A DNA stretch of 64,000 nt from Streptomyces sp. AM 2-1-1 (GTDB lineage Bacteria > Actinomycetota > Actinomycetes > Streptomycetales > Streptomycetaceae): assembly GCF_029167645.1 (NCBI RefSeq), contig NZ_CP119147.1, positions 5,164,501 through 5,228,500 of the forward strand, read 5' to 3'. The notes below the pieces were generated by a model. It was not told the DNA's origin and did not search any database. It saw only the letters and a list, made by a program, of their open reading frames with translations. The first letter of the stretch is position 1, and every line of letters begins with the position of its first letter. A program made the position numbers and the translations under genes. This document shows positions 17,046 to 25,219 of the stretch, one piece after another.

Positions 17046-17080
17046 AGCGGAAGCATACCGCGGAGGAGAAAATCTTGAAA
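17046..17080 (-). promoter_or_regulatory. methyltransferase promoter containing CCGCGG
   Basis: On the minus strand, TTTCAA (17080-17075) and TATGCT (17057-17052) are 17 bp apart. Transcription would begin at or next to the ATG at 17045. The spacer contains CCGCGG (17058-17063) abutting the -10 box. If this is the system's recognition sequence, methylation or nuclease binding there could tune methyltransferase expression, as described for CfrBI. CCGCGG is common in this GC-rich genome, so chance is possible. Confidence 0.5.
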
Positions 17081-17166
17081 CGACTTTGCCTGAACCGGGG
17101 GGCTTGTGATCATGGAGGGGCGTACGGTTCGGCTGGTCAAGCGGCCGTATGAGAGGTGGGACACGG

Positions 17167-18018
17167 ATGGCGCAGCAATCCAAGCCGGATGGCGGGGGTT
17201 CGCACCGCGCGGACTTCAGACTGAGCATTACACGGGCCTTGAAGGATCAACTCGCCCAGGCCCTGGAGGAACTGGATCCCGCCCCCCTCTCGGCGGGAGC
17301 CCTTGAGGAGCTTGAGCGCCGTGGGGGCATCTACCAACTGCATCACGGTGAGCGGTTCGTCTACGTGGGCAAGGCCGACAAGAACCTTCCGCAGCGCATA
17401 GGGAAGCACCTTCGGAAGATTTCCGGGCGGAGAAATATCTCCATTGGAGAGATGCGATTCGTCTGCTTGTATGTTGATGAGGATTTTCCCGCAGTGGCTC
17501 CAGAAAAGCTATTGATCGCGAAATATCGCGAACAAGGAGAAATTCCTTGGAACACTAATGGGTTCGGTAATAATGACCCCGGGCGTCGGCGGGACGACAC
17601 CGTGATCAAGGTGAATCACTTTGATGTCAAGCATCCGATAGACCTGGATCGAATTATTCCTGGCGTGAAGACGGGCAACATGCCCCTGCGTCAATTGCTT
17701 GCGGATGTCAAGAAGTCGCTGCCATACAATTTCCGCTATGCGATCAAGGTTCTAGGCCCCATGGGCGACAGAGAAGTCAGCGTTCCAGACGTTGATCTCA
17801 GTGCTGGAGATCTCTTCTCTATCATCGGTGGCACCATTACCGATGAGTGGCAGATCGCAGTGTTGCACGGCTACGCGATCATGTATCCGGAAGGGCAGCG
17901 CGACTATCCCAGTGCTTGGCGGTATTATCGCAATGGTTCTGTTGTCGATGTTGAACCCGAAATCGACCTGGAACGGGCCGAGATCGTCGAAGAATTCGAC
18001 ACGGAGGACGAAAGTTAG
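17167..18018 (+). CDS. Eco29kI-like GIY-YIG restriction endonuclease
   Basis: A 283-residue protein. The GIY-YIG core is 'GGIYQLHHGERFVYVGKA' (residues ~53-70), then 'RIGKHLRKISGRRN' (catalytic Arg and His), 'APEKLLIAKY' (metal Glu) and 'WNTNGFGNNDPGRRRD' (Asn). This order is the Eco29kI family, type II enzymes cutting CCGCGG. The ATG at 17167 has AGAGGTGGG upstream; an in-frame ATG at 17149 is less likely. The gene's codon use and GC are clearly lower than the chromosome's, especially after 17400. It runs divergently from its methyltransferase, about 120 bp apart. Confidence 0.88.
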   Translation: MAQQSKPDGGGSHRADFRLSITRALKDQLAQALEELDPAPLSAGALEELERRGGIYQLHHGERFVYVGKADKNLPQRIGKHLRKISGRRNISIGEMRFVCLYVDEDFPAVAPEKLLIAKYREQGEIPWNTNGFGNNDPGRRRDDTVIKVNHFDVKHPIDLDRIIPGVKTGNMPLRQLLADVKKSLPYNFRYAIKVLGPMGDREVSVPDVDLSAGDLFSIIGGTITDEWQIAVLHGYAIMYPEGQRDYPSAWRYYRNGSVVDVEPEIDLERAEIVEEFDTEDES

Positions 18019-18389
18019 ATCTCGCAATTGGGTCTTCTGTCATCCGTGGTCAGCGCGGTGATCGGCCGATCGTAAGGGGGTGGAGCATGCCCCGCTGCCC
18101 AGGGCGCCCTCAGGCCGAGAGCGCTTCTCCGGCGCCGTGAGGTCGAACTCTCGCCCTCAGGGGAAATGCCGCGGTCGGCCGCCACAAACCCCTCCGTCGA
18201 TCCGCCCGGCCTGCGCACCCCCTGCGCCCCACCAGTGAGCGGGCGCGCCTCTGCCGGGGCATGTGCGCCTGCCGTCGGGACAGTTGCCTCGGGCACCGTG
18301 GGAGACGCGGGGAGCCTGGTCGTGGCGCGGGGGAAGCGCGCCGGTGAGCGGGGCGACGGTGATCGCGGGGCGAGGGAGGGGTGGGACGG
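18019..18389. other. intergenic region at the island's right edge
   Basis: GC returns to chromosomal level within about 100 bp of the nuclease stop. No gene with a start signal is seen. No further copy of the tRNA 3' end is visible here, so the right border of the restriction-modification segment is not defined by an att repeat. Confidence 0.5.
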
Positions 18390-18566
18390 ATGGCGCGGAC
18401 CAGATGCGGGGCGCTGACGCAGCGCAGGACCCGATGCGCGAGAGAGGCGATGACGGGGACCTCGCGGTGTCATCTGCACCAGGGTGCCTGGTCGCCGTAC
18501 GAAGTGGCGCGGCGTAAGCAGGCGGAGGCGAGGGCGGCGCTGCGGAGGCTGCGCAAGCAGGGATAG
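18390..18566 (+). CDS. 58-residue Cys/His-rich small protein
   Basis: Begins 'MARTRCGALTQRRTRC' and contains 'TSRCHLHQG', giving Cys-x9-Cys ... Cys-x-His-x-His, a small metal-binding or DNA-binding knuckle. The second half is Arg/Ala helical ('RRKQAEARAALRRLRKQG'). GGGAGGGGTGGG precedes the ATG at 18390. Similar 'C.A.T..G..C' mini-proteins are common in actinobacterial chromosomes and phages. Function unknown. Confidence 0.6.
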   Translation: MARTRCGALTQRRTRCAREAMTGTSRCHLHQGAWSPYEVARRKQAEARAALRRLRKQG

Positions 18567-18754
18567 CGGGCCGTGCGAAGGGGGAGGGCCGGGGCGTGGG
18601 GGAACGTCCCGGCTCGCACGGGCCGTCTCGGCTGAATCGGCCGTCTAGGCCGTCTCGGTCGACTCGGCGGACGAAGCGGACGCGGCCGACCCGGTGGGCC
18701 CGGTGAAGGGCCCGGCGCCGCTGAAGGGGTCCCGCCCGGGGTGCGGGACGCTCT

Positions 18755-18976
18755 TCAGTGGCGGTCGCTGCTGCCCTCGCGTGTGGCGCAGGCGCGGGCG
18801 TCGGGGCAGGCGCGCGGGAACCACCAGTAGGGCGCGCCGAAGGCGGGTTGGTGGCGCTGCTCTCCGAGGTTGAGGGCGGTGCCCGTGGACAGGGGCGCCG
18901 CGCACCAGACGCACGACCAGCCCCGCTGCTGTTGTTCGGTCAGTTCGGATACTGGCGGCAGGTTCCTCACAGTCAT
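18755..18976 (-). CDS. zinc-ribbon-like small protein (paralogue of 12253-12453)
   Basis: A 73-residue product with 'EQQQRGWSCVWCAAPLSTG' and 'YWWFPRACPDARAC'. The N-terminal and central blocks match the small protein at 12253-12453. GGGGATG precedes the ATG. It lies about 130 bp downstream of, and on the same strand as, an XRE/TPR regulator, so it repeats the association seen in the island. Probably zinc-binding; role unknown. Confidence 0.68.
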   Translation of the reverse strand: MTVRNLPPVSELTEQQQRGWSCVWCAAPLSTGTALNLGEQRHQPAFGAPYWWFPRACPDARACATREGSSDRH

Positions 18977-19105
18977 GGCATCCCCGTGTCGTCATGGATC
19001 GTGTGGTCATGCATCAGGTGTCGTCAGCATGACGGGCGCCGGGGGACGGAACGCTCACAGATCCGTGAGCGCTCTCACACGGGCGGTGACGGGGACGTCG
19101 GCGGC

Positions 19106-20290
19106 TCAGAGGCCGATCCAGGTGGCCATGTGGCCGAGCGAGTCCGGGGTGCGGCGCGAGAGGTGCACCAGGCCTTTGATCGTCTCACGGGCCCCCGGAT
19201 GGTAGCGGGTCTGCTCCGGAGCGGCGTGCCGGGCGTCGGCGAGGGAACCGAGCGCCGCCTCGGTGTGGCCGGTCTCCATCTCGCAGCGTGCCCGGTCGAT
19301 GAGGAAGTGCGCCCGCCGCGAAGTGGCGAGGCCGGCCGGGAGCTTGATCCCCTGGGCCTGGGCCATGGCGTCGTCGTACTGACGCATCTCGATCGCCGCC
19401 GACATCCGGTGCATCGCCACGTTGGTCGGACCGAAGGAGAGCCAGTGGATCCGGGTCGCCTCACCCGTGTGTTCAGCACACCGGGTGGCTTCCGCGATGT
19501 GGGAGTCCACGAGCGTCTGCTGCTCCGCGCGGGCGGCGATGACCGAGGCGCCGAGGTGGAGTTGACCCCGTACGGCCACCGCCTCCCGGCTCTTCCCGGC
19601 GGCGGCCACGATCTCGTGGCCCGAGGTGATCAGCCGCTGCCCGATCCGGTACTCGCCCTCCCGGAAGTACACCAGCGCCCGCATGTACTGGCGGATCGCC
19701 GACAGGCACGGGTCGGAGGCCCGCCGGGCCGCCCAGTCCATCCGGTCCAGCGCCACGGCGGACAGGTCGTAGTAGCCGAGCTTCACGCTCACGTCGTGCG
19801 CCGTGCGGTACGTGGAGGCGAGGGCCCGCCACAGGTCGGAGGAGCCCGAACGCCAGGCGGCCGAGGTCAGTTCGGTGATGGTCGAGGGCAACGTACGGGC
19901 CGCGTTGCGCAGATGCGTGGCGCGCACCAGTACGCACAGGTGCTGGGCCGCCTCGATCAGCTGCTGGTGCGAGCGCTCCGGGACGGACTCGTCGGGGCCC
20001 AGGTCGTACAGGTCCAGTGCCTCGCGGATGGGCCTTATCAACTCGGTGAGCCGGTCCTGCTGGAGCTCGGTGACGTAGGGCTGGCCCGTCAGCACCGACA
20101 CGTCGATCCGCAGCACCTGGGCCACCGCCGCCACGAAGTCGAGGTTCGCCGGTTTGGCACCGCACTCGACCTGGTTCAGCAGGCTGTACGAGTAGGGCAG
20201 TCGCGCTGCCAGTTGACGTTGGGTCAACCGGGCCAGCCTGCGCTGTTCCTTGATGCGGGTGCCGGTGTGCTCGCCGACCTGGCTGGGCAT
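19106..20290 (-). CDS. XRE-family regulator with TPR-like C-terminal domain
   Basis: A 394-residue protein. The helix-turn-helix is residues ~10-65 ('RIKEQRRLARLTQRQLAARLPYSYSLLNQVECG'), followed by helical TPR-like repeats ('LWRALASTYRTAHDVSVKLG', 'SAIRQYMRALVYFREGEYR', 'AMHRMSAAIEMRQYDDAMAQ'). It diverges from a flavoprotein gene with about 130 bp between starts and probably controls it. This regulator plus flavoprotein pairing recurs in Streptomyces. It has the same layout as the island XRE protein but is not a close sequence copy. Confidence 0.88.
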   Translation of the reverse strand: MPSQVGEHTGTRIKEQRRLARLTQRQLAARLPYSYSLLNQVECGAKPANLDFVAAVAQVLRIDVSVLTGQPYVTELQQDRLTELIRPIREALDLYDLGPDESVPERSHQQLIEAAQHLCVLVRATHLRNAARTLPSTITELTSAAWRSGSSDLWRALASTYRTAHDVSVKLGYYDLSAVALDRMDWAARRASDPCLSAIRQYMRALVYFREGEYRIGQRLITSGHEIVAAAGKSREAVAVRGQLHLGASVIAARAEQQTLVDSHIAEATRCAEHTGEATRIHWLSFGPTNVAMHRMSAAIEMRQYDDAMAQAQGIKLPAGLATSRRAHFLIDRARCEMETGHTEAALGSLADARHAAPEQTRYHPGARETIKGLVHLSRRTPDSLGHMATWIGL

Positions 20291-20422
20291 GCGTTCTCCG
20301 TTTCTGCGCGAGTCACCGGGAAGGTACCCGTGCCGACTGTGAGCGCGCGGGGCATCGGCGGCGATACCACTCGTTCCGGGGGCGGTTGCGTCCAGCGAGG
20401 AGTGCGGGGTGGTATGGCCTGC

Positions 20423-20965
20423 ATGACGACTCTGTACGTGTTCTGTTCTGCTGCCCCCCCGGTGTTCGACGTATTACCCGTCGTGAAAGAGGCGCAGGCG
20501 CGTGGATGGGACGTCTGCCTGGGCCTCACTCCGACGGCCGCGCGGTGGCTCGCACCCCAACTGCCCGCACTGGAGGAGGCGACCGGATATCCGGTGCGAT
20601 CCACATACAAGATGCCCGGAGATTCCGACGTGTGGCCTCCGGCGGATGTGATTCTCGTCGCGCCCGCCACGTTCAACACGCTCAACCAATGGGCGCTCGG
20701 CATCACTTCGAGCTTCGTCGTCGGGGTGGTCGCGGAGGGCACCGGCAAGGGCATACCGATGGTGACCATGCCCTGTGCAAACGCCGCCTACGTGCGGCAT
20801 CCCCAGTTCGGACGCTCTCTGGAGACGCTGCGCGAGGCGGGCGTGACGGTGCTCTTCGGGCCCGGCGGATTCGAGCCCAACCCCCCCGGAGAGGGACGGC
20901 CCGAGGGCTTCCCGTGGGCCCGTGCGCTGGACGCCGTGGACTCGGTTGTCAGTTCGGCGCCGTAA
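20423..20965 (+). CDS. flavoprotein (phosphopantothenoylcysteine decarboxylase-like fold)
   Basis: A 180-residue protein of the flavoprotein family: N-terminal 'LYVFCSAAPPVF', the 'ILVAPATFNTLNQWALGI' segment and 'PMVTMPCANAAYVRHPQF', which line the FMN site in this family. It is shorter than CoaC/Dfp proteins and lacks a CoaB half, so it is probably a stand-alone flavin-dependent decarboxylase-like enzyme. An in-frame ATG nine bases upstream (20414) is an alternative start. It is followed after 9 bp by a 59-residue gene and is divergent from the XRE regulator. Confidence 0.83.
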   Translation: MTTLYVFCSAAPPVFDVLPVVKEAQARGWDVCLGLTPTAARWLAPQLPALEEATGYPVRSTYKMPGDSDVWPPADVILVAPATFNTLNQWALGITSSFVVGVVAEGTGKGIPMVTMPCANAAYVRHPQFGRSLETLREAGVTVLFGPGGFEPNPPGEGRPEGFPWARALDAVDSVVSSAP

Positions 20966-20974
20966 TCTGTACGC

Positions 20975-21154
20975 ATGTCCACTTTTACTCCGGCGCCTGC
21001 TCCCGTGCGGTCACCTGACGCGGTGAACGCGGACATCCGCGCTCTGTGGCAGTGTTCGGGCGGAGGACTGTCGCCGGAGGCCGAAGAGACCTATCAGCGC
21101 CTGCTGGTCGAATGGGCGACCGCGGTGCACGTCGACATGGTGGAGGCGGCCTGA
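20975..21154 (+). CDS. 59-residue conserved small protein
   Basis: The frame starts 'MSTFTPAPAPVRSPDAVNADIRALW' and ends 'HVDMVEAA'. It is acidic and helical, with a conserved-looking 'DIRALW' and 'YQRLLVEWATAV'. It follows the flavoprotein gene by 9 bp, with no room for a separate promoter, so it belongs to that transcript. It resembles small partner proteins seen after such flavoproteins in other streptomycetes, from memory. Function unknown; it may assist the flavoprotein or the XRE regulator. Confidence 0.65.
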   Translation: MSTFTPAPAPVRSPDAVNADIRALWQCSGGGLSPEAEETYQRLLVEWATAVHVDMVEAA

Positions 21155-21308
21155 CCGGCGGCGCCCCCGCCGTCCCGGTCCTGCCGCCTCCACGTCCGTC
21201 CCCCCTGCAAAGACCCCCGCGGACCGAGCGTCCGACCGAGGGATGTCCTCCCGGGCGGCCGTCACTCACCCGCAGGGCATCCGCAGGCCTCCCAGGAGTC
21301 CCCGGAGG

Positions 21309-21480
21309 TCACTCGCAGGCGACCCGTCGCCGTCGCGGTCCAGGTCGGAGCTGTACCCCGGCGCGCCCCGGTGGATCCGGGCGGCTTCGGCTGCGCGTAC
21401 GGCGGAGCAGTTCGCACAGGTGGTCGTGGTGTTGTCGTCGGCCGCTGCGCGTACGGAGGGGACTCGGGGACGGGCGGCGG
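21309..21480 (-). pseudogene. Excalibur-domain gene with an apparent frameshift
   Basis: One minus-strand frame reads 'TTTCANCSAVRAAEA', 'RIHRGAPGYSSDLDRDGDG', the Excalibur calcium-binding pattern. The family then ends '...DGVACE'. Here that ending is present in a different frame: inserting a single G in the GGG run at 21323-21325 would give 'DRDGDGVACE' and the stop at 21309. Upstream the Excalibur frame soon meets a stop and shows no start or signal peptide. So the gene is either broken or affected by a sequencing error in a G run. Confidence 0.55.
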
Positions 21481-21712
21481 GAAGGACATCTGCGGAGTTC
21501 CCCGAGTGAGTGGAGGAGCCCGACCGTCACCAGGGGCGCCGAGGGGGCGGAGCCGTATCGTCCGGTGGTGGTGTACGCCTGGCCGCAGGGTGAACCGAGC
21601 GGTACGCAGCGTGCGGAAAGGGTGCCGCGCACCGTGCGACGGATGCGTGCGGTCGAGGCGCTCGCCCCGTTGCCGGGATGCGCCCGCGACGGGGGCGGGG
21701 CACCGTGGAGGC

Positions 21713-21928
21713 ATGGCCGAACACCCGCCCGTGATCGTCTTTCCGCCGTCGTCGAACGGCGCGCGGAGAGTGACGGTGCACGGGCGGATCGTGGGTCTGG
21801 CCCACGGCCGGGGCGAGGTGGCCGCGCTGCTCCGGACCGCCGGACTCGTACCGGACGGGGAGGGAGCCGACCTCGACCAGCCCGACCTGATCGAGTGGCG
21901 CGGCGGCGACCTCGACACCTGGACGTGA
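21713..21928 (+). CDS. 71-residue conserved hypothetical protein
   Basis: The sequence runs 'MAEHPPVIVFPPSSNGARRV' ... 'GEVAALLRTAGL' ... 'LIEWRGGDLDTW'. GGAGG lies immediately before the ATG at unusually short spacing. The protein is a compact alpha/beta mini-domain, without Cys or membrane segments. It looks like a conserved streptomycete orphan, judged from memory only. No function can be assigned. Confidence 0.62.
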   Translation: MAEHPPVIVFPPSSNGARRVTVHGRIVGLAHGRGEVAALLRTAGLVPDGEGADLDQPDLIEWRGGDLDTWT

Positions 21929-22000
21929 TCCTGCGGCGCCCGTGAGGTCCGCCGCCCGCGGGCCGGGGCCGATGTCAGTGGTGCGAGTCACACTGGAAGC

Positions 22001-22231
22001 ATGTGCCGAAGCATCAAGACCCTGCGCCCGCCCGCCCTCCCCGAAGAGGCCTCCGAGGAGGACATGAGAGCCGCCGCCCTGCAGTTCGTGCGCAAGGTGT
22101 CCGGTTTCCGGGCTCCCGCCGCGCACAACCAGGAAGTGTTCGACCGAGCCGTGGAGGAGATCACGGCCGCCACGCAACGGCTCCTCGACGGACTGGAGGT
22201 GCGCGGCGCCGCCTCGGCCACGCACGGCTGA
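22001..22231 (+). CDS. DUF2277 family protein
   Basis: A 76-residue protein beginning 'MCRSIKTLRPPALPEEASEED' and continuing 'AAALQFVRKVSGFRAPAAHN' and 'FDRAVEEITAATQRLLDGL'. This is the whole length and pattern of DUF2277. The invariant CR-IKTLR start makes the ATG certain. GGAAGC precedes it. Helical, cytoplasmic; function unknown. Confidence 0.92.
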   Translation: MCRSIKTLRPPALPEEASEEDMRAAALQFVRKVSGFRAPAAHNQEVFDRAVEEITAATQRLLDGLEVRGAASATHG

Positions 22232-22286
22232 GCAAGGTGTACGAGCGAGGCGGGAGAAGAGGGCCCGCGAGGGGGGAGAGGAGGGC

Positions 22287-22979
22287 TCAGGGGGCCGGGG
22301 TGAGGGCGGCCGGAGCCGGCGTGGCCGAGGCGGCCGCTTCCGCGAGCGCCTGCTGCGCTGCCGCCGCCGGGCGGCGCATCACGATCGCCGCCAGACCACC
22401 CGCGACGAACAGGGCCAGGACGGAGACGGCCGTACCGAACCACGTCGCGCCCAGCCACTGGCCCCCGAAGTACCCCAGTCCGACGCTGTAGCCGGCCCAG
22501 GCGACCCCCGCCACGGCCGACCAGGGGAGGAACTCCTTGACCTTGCGGTGCGCCGCCCCCGCGCCGAGGGAGACCACGGAGCGGCCCGCCGGGGCGAACC
22601 GGGCGATCACGACGAGCGCGCCGCCACCCCGTGCGAGCGCCGCGCCGAGGCGTTCCTGGGCCGAGGTGAGGCGGCGGGAGCGGGCGATGGCGCGGTCCAG
22701 CCTCTCGCCGCCGCGCCACGCGAGGCGGTACGCGACGAGGTCGCCGAGGACCGAGGCGGCCGCCGCGCTCAGCGCGAGGAAGAGCAGGGAGGGCACCGCG
22801 TGGGTCGCCCCGCCCGGTGCGCCGGCGACCGTGGTCGAGCCGGCCGCGGCGGCGGTGGCCGCCGTGATGACGAGGACCCCGCTCGGGAGGATGGGGAGGA
22901 ACACGTCCAGCAGCACCGAGAGGCCCACCACGAGGTAGACCCATGGGCTGCTCGTCAGTGCACCCACACTCTCCAGCAC
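22287..22979 (-). CDS. DedA-family (VTT domain) membrane protein
   Basis: A 230-residue integral membrane protein. It shows the DedA signatures 'LLDVFLPILPSGVLVITAA' near the start, 'GDLVAYRLAWRGGERL', and the central 'VIARFAPAGRSVVSLGAGAA' (F.R..P..R), followed by 'WSAVAGVAWAGYSVGLGYFGG'. DedA/VTT proteins are proposed lipid scramblases or transporters for envelope lipid carriers and membrane homeostasis. The Ala-rich C-terminal ~30 residues are low complexity. A single gene. Confidence 0.9.
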   Translation of the reverse strand: MLESVGALTSSPWVYLVVGLSVLLDVFLPILPSGVLVITAATAAAAGSTTVAGAPGGATHAVPSLLFLALSAAAASVLGDLVAYRLAWRGGERLDRAIARSRRLTSAQERLGAALARGGGALVVIARFAPAGRSVVSLGAGAAHRKVKEFLPWSAVAGVAWAGYSVGLGYFGGQWLGATWFGTAVSVLALFVAGGLAAIVMRRPAAAAQQALAEAAASATPAPAALTPAP

Positions 22980-23350
22980 GTCCTACTCCCCGGTTCGTAT
23001 CAACGCCGCGACGTCGCAGGGGAGCGGCAGGAGCGGCAGGGCCAGCTGTACAGCGTACGCCTGCGACTCACCTGTAGGCCGTCCGGGGAGGGCGGTGTTG
23101 TGCACCTCACGAGCGTCACCGGGGAGAGCCGGGGCAGAGCAGGGGCCGGGGAGGGGGCTCGGGGAGGTCGGAACCGGAGCGACGGCGATGCGCCCACCCG
23201 CGCCTCCGCGTGTCCGCGCACCCCCCACCTTCGCGTGTCCGCGCACCCTGCGGTTCCGCACCGGAGCCGCGGTCCCGGGCCCGCTCCCGCCCACGTCGGC
23301 CGCGGAGCCGGGCGGCGGGGAGAGGGTCCCGCCGGGAGGGAGGAGGATCG
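22980..23350. other. intergenic region
   Basis: About 370 bp between the DedA start and the PhoD-like stop, both on the minus strand. It should hold the DedA promoter. No small gene, tRNA or strong hairpin is recognised. Confidence 0.4.
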
Positions 23351-25069
23351 TCACTCCTCGCTCAGCGAGCGTTCCATGACGGTCTCCAGCCGGACTCCGC
23401 CCGGCGCATCGGGAGCCCTCCTCGCCTGCACCAGGTCCAGCCGTGCGTTCCGGCCCCGCAGGGTGAGCGTCATCAGCTGGTTCCCGAACCAGGGACCTCC
23501 CGTCTTCCGCCAGCGCACCGGGGACTCGGCCGAGCGCCCGTGGCGGGCCAGCAACGCGCCCAGCACCTTGCCGGCCCGGCTCCAGCCGAACCGGAAGCCC
23601 ACCCTCATCAGGGTGGGGACCGAGTTGTGCACCGGCGAGCACGTGAGCTGGAACACCCGGGCCCGCGGATCGCCTCCCGCCCACCGGGGCTCGGCGACGT
23701 ACGCGTGGTGGACGTCGCCGGAGAGCACGCAGACGGTCGCCGGGGCGTCCGGGCCGTCACCCGCCTCCCGCACCAGCTCCGTCAGCTCCCGGAACGAATC
23801 GGGGAACGCCGCCCAGTGCTCCAGGTCGGCCGCGCGGCGGAGCCACTCGCCGAAGCGGGCCCAGCGGCCGTCCGGTCCGCCCCGCACGCCCCGGCAGAGC
23901 GCCGCGTCCCACGCCTCCGCGTCATGGACCAGCGGCGGGAGCAGCCACGGCAGGGAGGTCCCGATCAGCAGGTGGTCGTACGAACCGGGGGCGTCCAGCA
24001 CCGCCTCGCGCACCCAGCGCGCCTCCCCGGGGTCGAGCATCGCTCGTTCCTGCTCGCCGAGCACCCGGGCGGCACGGCTGTCCACCACGAGGACGCGCAC
24101 CCGGCCGAAGTCCCGCCGGTAGCTCCAGCGCACCCCGGCGGGGTCCGCGTCGGCGGTGGCCGCGAACCGGCGCAGCACCTCGGTGCCGTCCGGGACGGAA
24201 CGTATCCGCGCGTACAGGGGATCGGCCTCCAGTTCGGCGGGGGAGAGGTTGCCCAGGTGCTGGTAGACCCAGTACGACATCAGGCCGCTGACGATCCGCT
24301 CGTGCCACCAGGAGGTCGCCCGCATGTCCGTCTGCCACGACTCGCTGGTGTTCCAGTCGTCGATGACGTCGTGGTCGTCGAAGATCATGCAGCTCGGGAC
24401 GGTGGAGAGCAGCCAGCGCACCTCGGGGTCCTGCCAGGACTCGTCGTAGAGGTGGGTGTACTCCTCGTAGTCGGCGACCTCCGCCCCGGGTGCCTCCCGC
24501 GGGTCACGCCGCTCGGCGATCAGCTGCCGGGTGGCCTCGGAGGTCTCGTCCGCGTAGATCTGGTCGCCGATGAGCAGCAGGACGTCCGGGCGTACGGCGT
24601 CGGGGTCGGCCGCCAGCCGGGCGGCGAGGGCGTCGAGCGCGTCCGGACCGACGGGGTCGTCGCCGGGCGGCCGGAGCGGTGAGCCGGGCGTGAAGGGACC
24701 TCCGCCGCCGGGCGGGGCCGCCCAGCGGCACGAGCCGAAGGCGACGCGCAGCGGGTCCCGCGAGCCCTCCTCGGCGGGGACCGGGGTGGTGATCGTGCTG
24801 GGCGGGAACGGGGAGTCGGCCGGCGGCCACACGCGGTCGTCGCCGATCAGCACCTCGTACGGGGTCGTCGTGCCCGGTGTCAGCCCGGAGACGACCACCA
24901 GGGCGTAGTGGTGGCCCGTGACGGCGAAGGTCGGCGCACTCCCGGACGCCCCGTCCTCGCAGCGCACCGTGACGGTGCACGGCCGCTGGGTCTCGACCCA
25001 GACCGTCGCGGTGGTCCCGGACGAGTGGTCCACGAACCGCAACAGCGGTCCCAGGCGCAGCCCGGCCAT
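23351..25069 (-). CDS. PhoD-like alkaline phosphatase family protein
   Basis: A 572-residue metallophosphatase. Motifs include 'FGSCRW', 'LLIGDQIYADE', 'IFDDHDVIDDWNT', 'LLIGTSLPWLLPP' and 'CVLSGDVHHAYVA'. The N-terminal ~100 residues are the PhoD-type beta domain. AAGGAGG six bases before the ATG at 25069 fixes the start. Unlike classical PhoD there is no Tat or Sec signal peptide, so this version appears cytoplasmic, as in many actinobacterial relatives. It probably hydrolyses phosphodiesters or monoesters with a Ca/Fe-type centre. The substrate is unknown. Confidence 0.9.
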   Translation of the reverse strand: MAGLRLGPLLRFVDHSSGTTATVWVETQRPCTVTVRCEDGASGSAPTFAVTGHHYALVVVSGLTPGTTTPYEVLIGDDRVWPPADSPFPPSTITTPVPAEEGSRDPLRVAFGSCRWAAPPGGGGPFTPGSPLRPPGDDPVGPDALDALAARLAADPDAVRPDVLLLIGDQIYADETSEATRQLIAERRDPREAPGAEVADYEEYTHLYDESWQDPEVRWLLSTVPSCMIFDDHDVIDDWNTSESWQTDMRATSWWHERIVSGLMSYWVYQHLGNLSPAELEADPLYARIRSVPDGTEVLRRFAATADADPAGVRWSYRRDFGRVRVLVVDSRAARVLGEQERAMLDPGEARWVREAVLDAPGSYDHLLIGTSLPWLLPPLVHDAEAWDAALCRGVRGGPDGRWARFGEWLRRAADLEHWAAFPDSFRELTELVREAGDGPDAPATVCVLSGDVHHAYVAEPRWAGGDPRARVFQLTCSPVHNSVPTLMRVGFRFGWSRAGKVLGALLARHGRSAESPVRWRKTGGPWFGNQLMTLTLRGRNARLDLVQARRAPDAPGGVRLETVMERSLSEE

Positions 25070-25181
25070 AGGTGCCCTCCTTCGCTCCGTGATCGACATT
25101 CCTCTCCGTACCGTACGGAACGAGGGCGCCGCAGGGAACGGCGACGCCGGCGCGGGAGGGCCGGCGTCAGGTGGAGCGGGC

Positions 25182-25214
25182 GGGTGCGGGCCGGCCCGGG
25201 TGCGGCCCGCACCC
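25182..25214 (-). terminator. 11-bp perfect inverted repeat, terminator
   Basis: GGGTGCGGGCC and its complement enclose an 11-nt loop, directly after the secreted HNH gene's stop. A second 9-bp hairpin (GACGCCGGC) follows at 25143-25168, just before the PhoD-like gene's upstream region. Confidence 0.75.
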
Positions 25215-25219
25215 GGGGA

